From contig DLLE01000037.1 in assembly GCA_002477955.1 (NCBI GenBank), positions 228 through 7,457 on the forward strand: a stretch of DNA of 7,230 nt, in the 5' to 3' direction. The DNA is from Treponema sp. UBA7570. Lineage in GTDB: Bacteria > Spirochaetota > Spirochaetia > Treponematales > Treponemataceae. Of this stretch, positions 1-4,200 are shown piece by piece. The translations under genes and the position numbers were made by a program. The notes beneath the pieces are model-generated. The model ran no database searches. It was not told where the DNA came from and saw only the letters and a program-made list of their open reading frames with translations. Position 1 is the stretch's first letter. Every line of letters starts with the position of its first letter.

Positions 1-1
1 A

Positions 2-280
2 AAAAATCTCGTAAATTCAAATTTGGTAAAAAACGAAATTCTTGAATTTTATGAAAAAATTGAAGAGGGTAGGGCGGAACTTCAAGAATTGAGCTTGAAA
101 AGGAAATTGCCGAGGCGAACCGGCAGATTTGAAGCATAAAAAATCGACTGGCAAAGTTGATTCTGCTGTTCACAAGAAAATTATTCTGGCGAGCAAGATA
201 ACCGTTCTGTTACAAATATGAGCGGCGGATTGAGAGAAATTGACCGGTTCTGGAATTACAAGGCAAAAAATGTGATTTAG
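2..280 (+). pseudogene. Probable decayed coding remnant, cut by the window start
   Basis: No intact gene is present, but three reading frames give protein-like stretches in succession. The frame starting at base 2 is open to a stop at 137-139 and reads like an acidic coiled coil (EILEFYEKIEEGRAELQE). Around base 85 the coiled-coil character moves to the next frame (ELEKEIAEANRQI) and stops at 130-132. A third frame is open from about 132. From about 169 the first frame resumes and ends in REIDRFWNYKAKNVI and a stop at 278-280. This fits an old gene with several frameshifts. The family is not recognised. The remnant overlaps the stop of the convergent membrane-protein gene by four bases. Chance open frames in AT-rich DNA are the alternative, so confidence is low. 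Confidence 0.33.
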
Positions 281-1365
281 TTGCTTTTGTTTCCCAAAAA
301 AACGGCAATGGGTTTTAGATAGGAAATGTTTTCGCAGACAATTTTTATTATAACCATTAAAGGAACTGCAAGAATCATTCCCAAAATTCCCCAGAGCCAG
401 CCGGCAAGAGAGAGCGAAACAAGAATAACAAACGGCGAAATGCCGAGGTTGTCGCCTTCAATTTTTGGTTCAATTACGTTTCCAAGAATCATATTTACGG
501 CAATAACCCAAATTCCGATTATAATTGGAGCGACCGGAGATGGATAAAACTGTATGATTGAAAAAAGTATTGTGATTGCGCAGGAAGCTATTGAGCCAAA
601 AGTTGGAATAAAATTTAAGCAAAATGCCAAAAATGCCCAGACTAGAGGGAAGTCCATTCTTGTAAGTGCGCATGCGATAAAAATGAAAATTCCAGTAAAA
701 AGCGAAATTACGAATTTAATCGAGATGTAATGAGTTGTGTCTTTTATGATATTGTGCACGATTTTTATAACGCGCAGGTTGTGTTCGTTTGTAAATGCGA
801 GCCGAACCTTGTGCTTGGTCTTTTTGAATTCTGCAAGCAGAAAAATTGACAGCAAGACTACCAAAAAAAGAGTTTTCATAAAAACTACGACAGAACCAGT
901 AAAGACAATTGCAAGAGATTTTAAATATTCAAGAATATTGAACTGGTTGTTTAAATTTGCAAAAAGAGAGGCTTCTTCATCAAAATTTAAAAGCGCAAAA
1001 AATTTAGAATTTGGATGGGTTTCGATTGCAAGGCGGATTGAATCTTGAATTGCATTGAAACGTTCTTGGTAGCGTGGAATTGCAAGAACAATTGCCTTAA
1101 AGCTTGCCGTAAGAATGTTTACGACAAGAAAAAAAGCGATAAAAAACGCAAGGTAGACAATTACTGTCGAAAGCCACCATGGAAGTTTTATAAAAAGGCA
1201 GAGGCGCTTTATAAGAGGGTAAAAAACAAGGGACAGCAGAACTGCAAGTACGACAGGCTTAAAAACATCAGCCATTACTTTAAAAAGCATTCCGCACAGA
1301 ATTGTTAAAAAGAATAAAAGGATGAAAAAAATTCCTTTTAAAAATTTATTGGTTTGATTTTCCAT
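277..1365 (-). CDS. AI-2E family (UPF0118) transporter-like membrane protein
   Basis: A 362-residue polytopic inner-membrane protein of the AI-2E/UPF0118 family (Pfam AI-2E_transport). Hydrophobic segments lie roughly at residues 9-30, 35-57, 62-90, 150-178, 215-235, 240-270, 278-296 and 310-342. A soluble, partly charged stretch at about 95-148 separates the third and fourth, as is typical. Family signatures are NFIPTFGSI (251-259) and the C-terminal block with GNVIEPKIEGDNLGISP (295-311) followed by GWLWGILGMILAVPL (322-336). Length is normal. The ATG at 1365-1363 has an AGGA Shine-Dalgarno (1377-1374) eight bases upstream. Substrate cannot be read from sequence: characterised members include autoinducer-2 exporters and Na+/H+ antiporters, and many are unknown. 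It is transcribed alone, away from the acidic-protein/tcdA pair, so the neighbours give no functional clue. Confidence 0.9.
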   Translation of the reverse strand: MENQTNKFLKGIFFILLFFLTILCGMLFKVMADVFKPVVLAVLLSLVFYPLIKRLCLFIKLPWWLSTVIVYLAFFIAFFLVVNILTASFKAIVLAIPRYQERFNAIQDSIRLAIETHPNSKFFALLNFDEEASLFANLNNQFNILEYLKSLAIVFTGSVVVFMKTLFLVVLLSIFLLAEFKKTKHKVRLAFTNEHNLRVIKIVHNIIKDTTHYISIKFVISLFTGIFIFIACALTRMDFPLVWAFLAFCLNFIPTFGSIASCAITILFSIIQFYPSPVAPIIIGIWVIAVNMILGNVIEPKIEGDNLGISPFVILVSLSLAGWLWGILGMILAVPLMVIIKIVCENISYLKPIAVFLGNKSN

Positions 1366-1384
1366 TTGTTTTTTCCTTTAGGGT

Positions 1385-1413
1385 AGTTTAGTAGAGTCGT
1401 TGCCTAAATTCAA
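1385..1413 (-). promoter_or_regulatory. Possible promoter for the AI-2E family gene
   Basis: On the minus strand TTGAAT (1413-1408) and TAAACT (1390-1385) are 17 bases apart, a sigma-70-like arrangement with four of six consensus matches in each box. The predicted start would lie near 1377-1379, inside the AAAGGA Shine-Dalgarno, leaving a leader of about a dozen bases. The match is modest and the leader short, so another start further upstream is possible. Confidence 0.3.
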
Positions 1414-1480
1414 TTGGTCGTTGTAAAGCGCAACGTTAATTTTAAGATTTAAGGCGAAGGTTGAGTTTAAAAAAACAGCT

Positions 1481-1502
1481 TGCAAACCTGGCAAGGTTTG
1501 CA
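1481..1502. repeat. Perfect 9-bp inverted repeat between divergent genes
   Basis: Arms TGCAAACCT (1481-1489) and AGGTTTGCA (1494-1502) are perfect complements around a four-base GGCA loop. TTTTT follows on the plus strand at 1503-1507, and a seven-T run lies just beyond on the minus strand (complement of 1470-1476), so it has the shape of a bidirectional intrinsic terminator. No gene ends here, however; both flanking genes start and point away. It sits about 10 bases upstream of the predicted -35 of the acidic-protein gene. An operator, a dispersed repeat or a relic terminator are all possible. Confidence 0.55.
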
Positions 1503-1513
1503 TTTTTCTATGA

Positions 1514-1542
1514 TTGATAAAACTCAAAGTTTGAAGTATAAA
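1514..1542 (+). promoter_or_regulatory. Sigma-70-type promoter for the acidic protein/tcdA pair
   Basis: TTGATA (1514-1519) and TATAAA (1537-1542) are separated by exactly 17 bases and match the consensus well. The transcription start should fall about 6-8 bases after the -10 box, near 1549-1550, leaving only about six bases before the ATG at 1556. No Shine-Dalgarno precedes that ATG, which agrees with a nearly leaderless mRNA. Confidence 0.55.
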
Positions 1543-1555
1543 GTTTAGAATAATT

Positions 1556-1942
1556 ATGAATGAAGAAGACAAATTTTTATTAAAGACGTTGAAAAAAATA
1601 TATTCGCAGATTTTGAATGAGCGGACGGATATTTTGCGTTCTGACGGAGAAAATGCACGGATTGCAGCGGAATATGACGATTCAATTGAGCGATTAAAAA
1701 GGCTTTTGCCTAAAATTCACGAAGTTTTAGATATTTACAGGCTTGAAGAAGAGGATTTTGTTTTTATTATCGAAACTTTAGAAATGTACTGCGAAAGTTT
1801 TATAATTGACGGACGAACTCAAGATTCAAAAGAACGCGATGAAAAAGAATTTGAAGAATTGCAAGATTTTCTGGATCAGTTTTATGATGACGAGTCTGAC
1901 GAAGATGAAGAATCTGATGAAAAATTTGGGGATGAAGAATAG
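1556..1942 (+). CDS. Acidic hypothetical protein with Asp/Glu-rich tail
   Basis: A 128-residue soluble protein whose family I do not recognise. Residues 1-80 are predicted mainly helical with mixed charge (LLKTLKKIYSQIL at 8-20; SIERLKRLLPKIHEVLDIYR at 43-62). A more hydrophobic helix follows (DFVFIIETLEMYCESFII, 67-84). From about residue 88 the chain becomes very acidic and ends in a low-complexity Asp/Glu/Ser tail (111-128). There is no signal peptide or membrane segment. The ATG is the only sensible start: an in-frame stop lies at 1532-1534 and no Shine-Dalgarno is visible. The tcdA ATG follows eight bases after its stop, so the two are probably co-transcribed. The acidic tail could bind a basic partner, but nothing in the sequence names one. 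It is probably a real gene, given the good promoter and tight spacing. Confidence 0.75.
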   Translation: MNEEDKFLLKTLKKIYSQILNERTDILRSDGENARIAAEYDDSIERLKRLLPKIHEVLDIYRLEEEDFVFIIETLEMYCESFIIDGRTQDSKERDEKEFEELQDFLDQFYDDESDEDEESDEKFGDEE

Positions 1943-1950
1943 TTTTGTTT

Positions 1951-2718
1951 ATGAAAAACCAGTTTGAAAGAATTTGCCTTACTTTTGGCAAAGACAGAAT
2001 GGAAAAAATTTTTGCTTCAAGAGTGATTGTTTTTGGAATTGGCGGAGTTGGAAGTTACGTTGTTGAAGCTCTTGTCCGTTCTGGAATTGGCGCAATTGAT
2101 ATTGTTGATGATGATACTGTTTGCCTGTCAAATATAAATCGTCAGCTTTTTGCGCTTCATTCGACGCTTGGAAAAAACAAGGTCGATGTTGCTGAAGAGC
2201 GGATTTATGACATAAATCCAGACTGCAAGGTTACAAAGCACAAAGTTTTTTTTATGCCGGAAACTGCCGGCCAGTTTGATTTTTCTGTTTATGATTATGT
2301 CGTTGATTGTATTGATACTGTAACTGGAAAACTTGCGATTATTGAAAAGGCAAAAGAAGCCGGAGTGCCGGTTATAAGCAGCATGGGAGCCGGAAACAAG
2401 GTTAATCCTTCTTTGCTGGAAGTTGCTGATATTTCGAGGACGAGCGTTTGTCCGCTTGCCAGAGTTATGCGCAATGAACTTAAAAAACGCGGAATTAAAC
2501 GGTTAAAATGCGTTTTTTCGACAGAAAAAGCAATTCCTCCGAAAGAAGATGAATTTAATTCTGATGAAATTGAAGAAAAAAATTGCATGCATTTAAAAAA
2601 ACAGACACCTGGCAGCAATGCTTTTGTTCCGTCTGTTGCAGGCCTTATGATTGCAGCGGAAGTTATAAGGGATTTGACTGATTTTTTTGTGACGAATCTT
2701 TTTAAGAACGGAAAATAA
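1951..2718 (+). CDS. tcdA: tRNA threonylcarbamoyladenosine dehydratase (TcdA/CsdL, ThiF/E1-like)
   Basis: A 255-residue cytoplasmic E1-like adenylating enzyme. The family uses ATP to convert t6A at position 37 of ANN-decoding tRNAs into its cyclic form ct6A. The order of motifs matches TcdA: N-terminal F-ERICLTFGKDRMEKI, Rossmann nucleotide loop GIGGVGSYVVEAL (29-41), RSGIGAIDIVDDD (43-55), the SNINRQ signature (60-65), INPDCKV (88-94), DCIDTVTGK (119-127), SSMGAGNKVNP (143-153), CVFSTE (187-192) and the C-terminal PGSNAFVPSVAGLMIA (220-235). There is no rhodanese domain and no CxxC zinc pair, which argues against MoeB and similar proteins. The ATG at 1951 is chosen; a TTG two codons earlier (1945) is possible. 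No strong Shine-Dalgarno is visible, so translation may be coupled to the acidic protein ending eight bases before. It converges on metQ. Confidence 0.9.
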   Translation: MKNQFERICLTFGKDRMEKIFASRVIVFGIGGVGSYVVEALVRSGIGAIDIVDDDTVCLSNINRQLFALHSTLGKNKVDVAEERIYDINPDCKVTKHKVFFMPETAGQFDFSVYDYVVDCIDTVTGKLAIIEKAKEAGVPVISSMGAGNKVNPSLLEVADISRTSVCPLARVMRNELKKRGIKRLKCVFSTEKAIPPKEDEFNSDEIEEKNCMHLKKQTPGSNAFVPSVAGLMIAAEVIRDLTDFFVTNLFKNGK

Positions 2719-2742
2719 TTTTTTTAAGGAAAATTTACGCCT

Positions 2743-2832
2743 GATTGGAGCAGCGCGCAAGCGTTGCAAAGAAAACTGTGATTAAAAATCACGGTTTTCT
2801 TTGCAATGGAGCGAAAAGCGGAACTGCGCAAA
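2743..2832. repeat. GC-rich intergenic repeat-like segment flanking a hairpin
   Basis: The tcdA-metQ gap differs in composition from the AT-rich genes. It contains GATTGGAGC (2744-2752) and GCAAGCGTTGC (2757-2767) before a large hairpin, and ATGGAGCGAAAAGCGGAAC (2806-2824) after it. The first part resembles, allowing small gaps, the minus strand of the GC-rich block at 5397-5475 (GATTGGA, then AAAGCCGTTGC). This suggests two degenerate members of one dispersed family. No reading frame of interest is present. Confidence 0.4.
2764..2806. terminator. Long 20-bp hairpin, possible bidirectional terminator of tcdA and metQ
   Basis: The arms at 2764-2783 and 2787-2806 are complementary over 20 positions with a single T-G (wobble) pair, around a three-base AAA loop. 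The outer ends read TTGCAAAG and CTTTGCAA. The hairpin lies between the convergent ends of tcdA (46 bases after its stop) and metQ (70 bases after its stop), where a shared terminator is expected. No U-run follows on either strand, so it is not a classical intrinsic terminator. It could act as an mRNA 3'-end stabiliser or be part of the surrounding repeat. Confidence 0.5.
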
Positions 2833-2875
2833 GCAGGTTAGACCGCAGAATTTCGTCCAAATTTAAAAGCCTTTT

Positions 2876-3655
2876 TTAGAAAACTGTAACAACTTCGCCG
2901 TTTGGGTATTTTTTGTTGATATATTCTTTTACTTTTTCGCTTTCGATTGCCTTGATGAGGGCTTTGATTGCAGGCTTGTTTTCGTTGCCGGCTTTTACTG
3001 CGATTACGTTTACATAAGGTGAAGATGAGCCTTCAACAAAAAGTCCGTCCTTTTTTGCAGAAAGTCCTGCTGGAAGAGCGTAGTTTCCGTTGATTACAGC
3101 GGCGTCAACGTCGTCGAGCACACGTGGGAGCGAAGCGGCTTCGATTTCTTTGAATTTAAGCTTGAGAGGATTCTTTTTAATGTCAAGTGGCGTTGCTTCG
3201 ATACCTGCGCCTTCTTTCAAAGTGATAAGTCCTGCTTCCTGAAGGAGCAAAAGCGCGCGAGCTTCGTTTGTAGGATCGTTTGGAATTGCTACTGAAGCTT
3301 TCTTTTTGAGGTCTGAGAGCGACTTGATTTTGTGAGAATAAATTGCAAATGGCTCAACGTGAATTCCTGCCGCGTTTACAAGGTGATAGCCTCTTTCTTT
3401 GTTAAACGATTCAAGGTATGGAATATGCTGAAAGTAGTTTGCGTCAATGTCGCCAGATTCTACTGCATCGTTTGGTGTTACATAATCTGTAAATTCGATT
3501 ACCTGAAGGTCGATTCCCTGCGCCTTGAGATCATCTTTTACAAGGTTGAGGATTTCTGCGTGTGGCTCTGGAGTTGCTCCAACTTTGAGAACTGTCTGTG
3601 CGTTTACTGCAACTGCTGCGAGTAAAGCCGATGTGATTGCCAGGATTTTTTTCAT
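2876..3655 (-). CDS. metQ: MetQ/NLPA-family methionine-binding protein, non-lipidated
   Basis: A 259-residue substrate-binding protein of the NLPA/MetQ family, which delivers methionine to the MetNI ABC importer. Residues 1-19 are a signal peptide: basic MKK, hydrophobic core, then VNA before Q20, a signal-peptidase-I type end. Family blocks are GATPEPHAEIL (26-36), DYVTPNDAV (57-65), DANYFQHIPYLE (71-82), AAGIHVEPFAIYS (95-107), IPNDPTNEARALLLLQEAGLI (124-144, one residue at a time comparable to relatives) and NGNYALPAGL (189-198). Unlike usual MetQ it has no lipobox cysteine, indeed no cysteine at all, so it should be a free periplasmic protein. GGAG (3668-3665) lies nine bases before the ATG, a strong ribosome site. 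No metN or metI is adjacent on either side, so the transporter is encoded elsewhere or the protein serves another system. Methionine as substrate is inferred from the family. Confidence 0.9.
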   Translation of the reverse strand: MKKILAITSALLAAVAVNAQTVLKVGATPEPHAEILNLVKDDLKAQGIDLQVIEFTDYVTPNDAVESGDIDANYFQHIPYLESFNKERGYHLVNAAGIHVEPFAIYSHKIKSLSDLKKKASVAIPNDPTNEARALLLLQEAGLITLKEGAGIEATPLDIKKNPLKLKFKEIEAASLPRVLDDVDAAVINGNYALPAGLSAKKDGLFVEGSSSPYVNVIAVKAGNENKPAIKALIKAIESEKVKEYINKKYPNGEVVTVF

Positions 3656-3693
3656 ATCTTACATCTCCTTTGTCGATATTTTGATTGCCGATA

Positions 3694-3722
3694 GATATAC
3701 TAGGTAATAATTTTTATGTCAA
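3694..3722 (-). promoter_or_regulatory. Promoter of metQ
   Basis: On the minus strand a perfect TTGACA (3722-3717) and TATATC (3699-3694) are 17 bases apart. The start would be near 3687, giving a leader of about 31 bases that carries the strong GGAG site. CCGATAGA (3688-3695) and GGTA (3703-3706), read on the plus strand, overlap or flank the -10 box and resemble words at the rrf2-family gene promoter. They are possible regulator contacts but have a different spacing. Confidence 0.6.
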
Positions 3723-3766
3723 GCGTCAAAAAAATTATTTCTAACCAGCATTTATAAGAAAATGTA

Positions 3767-3817
3767 GCAAACTTTTTGAGCTGCGACAACTGTTAGCAGA
3801 GTTGCTGCAAGTTTTGC
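3767..3817. repeat. Imperfect two-tier inverted repeat
   Basis: An inner stem pairs TGCGACAACT (3782-3791) with AGTTGCTGCA (3800-3809), nine of ten positions including one G-T, around an eight-base loop. An outer stem pairs GCAAACT (3767-3773) with AGTTTTGC (3810-3817) with one bulge. It lies upstream of the metQ promoter, so it is not part of the predicted metQ mRNA. No known riboswitch is recognised in it. Confidence 0.35.
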
Positions 3818-3828
3818 GATTTAATGCC

Positions 3829-3851
3829 ATTATCGGGCTTGACCCGATAAT
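3829..3851. repeat. Perfect 9-bp palindromic repeat with CTTGA loop
   Basis: ATTATCGGG (3829-3837) and CCCGATAAT (3843-3851) are perfect complements around CTTGA. Palindromes built on a CGGG-CTTGA-CCCG core are, as I recall, dispersed in many bacterial genomes, so this is more likely a short repetitive extragenic element than a gene-specific operator. No poly-T follows, arguing against an intrinsic terminator. Confidence 0.5.
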
Positions 3852-3892
3852 ATACTGAAAATTTCCAACAGATTCCTGGCTGAGTTTGCTGC

Positions 3893-3918
3893 GTAAACAT
3901 GCATGATTGGCAGTTTAC
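3893..3918. repeat. Short inverted repeat GTAAAC...GTTTAC
   Basis: GTAAAC (3893-3898) pairs with GTTTAC (3913-3918). With one bulged A (3899), TGC (3900-3902) and GCA (3910-3912) add three pairs, giving a nine-pair stem. It ends 18 bases before a possible -35 box (3936) and could be an upstream operator or simply AT-rich coincidence. Confidence 0.3.
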
Positions 3919-3935
3919 AAAAATTTACAGGCCTA

Positions 3936-3964
3936 TCGACAAAAAATTATTTTTTTATTAAAGT
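3936..3964 (+). promoter_or_regulatory. Possible promoter for the 3996 short ORF
   Basis: TCGACA (3936-3941, five of six consensus positions) and TAAAGT (3959-3964, four of six) are 17 bases apart. Transcription would begin near 3971, about 25 bases before the short ORF start, and would include its GGAGG site. The surrounding T-rich DNA makes chance matches common. Confidence 0.35.
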
Positions 3965-3995
3965 GGAAACATCTTTTTTTGGAGGTGCATGAAAA

Positions 3996-4073
3996 ATGGC
4001 AGTTTATTTTGAAAAACTTGTACGCCAGAATTTCCGCAACGGTGTCATGCGCCTTTCTTCTCGTGCCCTTTAA
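3996..4073 (+). CDS. Candidate 25-residue leader peptide upstream of the gamma-family PLP enzyme
   Basis: A 25-codon ORF starting MAVYFEKLVRQNF and ending VMRLSSRAL with a TAA stop. GGAGGTG (3981-3987) is among the strongest Shine-Dalgarno sequences in the window and sits eight bases before this ATG. An earlier ATG (3989) is too close to it and gives only seven codons. The peptide is basic, with four arginines, and has no membrane segment and no cysteine. Nine of its 24 post-start codons end in C or G (CGC, TTC, AAC, GTC, GCC), unlike the A/T-ending style of nearby genes. It ends 127 bases before the start at 4201. A weak stem joins its last codons (TGCCC, 4064-4068) to GGGCA (4113-4117), and an eight-T run follows at 4125-4132. 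This layout recalls a leader-peptide attenuator, but the peptide matches no family I know, and whether it is translated is unknown. Confidence 0.4.
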   Translation: MAVYFEKLVRQNFRNGVMRLSSRAL

Positions 4074-4132
4074 TTTTTAACAGATTAAATTTCCTGCTTT
4101 TTAAATTTTTCCGGGCAAATTCTCTTTTTTTT
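4064..4132 (+). terminator. Possible weak attenuator/terminator after the short ORF
   Basis: TGCCC (4064-4068) can pair with GGGCA (4113-4117), enclosing 44 bases that can form a smaller TTTAAT/ATTAAA hairpin (4069-4074 with 4084-4089). After it come AATTCTC and eight T (4125-4132). The stem is only five pairs, so intrinsic termination would be weak. Its 5' arm lies within the last three codons of the short ORF, so a ribosome there would prevent the stem from forming. Confidence 0.25.
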
Positions 4133-4200
4133 ATTTATTCTTTTTTTGACAACAGGCTTATTGTTTTTTTAGCCGTGCTGTCTTTTGTTGCGGAGTTTTT
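4074..4200 (+). promoter_or_regulatory. T-rich leader with possible promoter and ribosome site for the gamma-family enzyme
   Basis: This stretch is very T-rich. A perfect TTGACA lies at 4146-4151, but 16-18 bases on there is only TTTAGC/TTAGCC/TAGCCG, a poor -10, so a promoter here is doubtful and the gene may depend on one further upstream. GGAG (4192-4195) lies five bases before the ATG at 4201 and is its ribosome site. No known riboswitch consensus (SAM-I type or other) is recognised. Confidence 0.3.

Noticed and set aside
737..1308. Plus-strand ORFs of 103 and 87 codons across the AI-2E gene
   Set aside because: They oppose a gene with clear membrane topology and family motifs; composition is lysine/arginine-rich antisense text.
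1378..1572. Minus-strand 64-codon ORF in the divergent intergenic region
   Set aside because: It crosses the start of the acidic protein and the promoter, has no clear ribosome site and includes the inverted repeat; its text matches no known family.
1945..1950. TTG as the tcdA start, two codons before the ATG
   Set aside because: The ATG at 1951 is the more usual start and nothing is gained by two extra residues; it remains a minor alternative.
2295..2618. 107-codon minus-strand ORF inside tcdA
   Set aside because: Antisense shadow of a well-supported gene with no ribosome site or family features.
3332..3707. Plus-strand ORFs opposite the metQ N-terminal half and promoter
   Set aside because: Cysteine/tryptophan-rich shadow translations of a strongly supported gene.
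3656..4200. Known sulfur riboswitch (SAM or similar) upstream of metQ or the gamma-family enzyme
   Set aside because: Looked for the conserved SAM-I-type core and found none; the stems present do not match any riboswitch I know.
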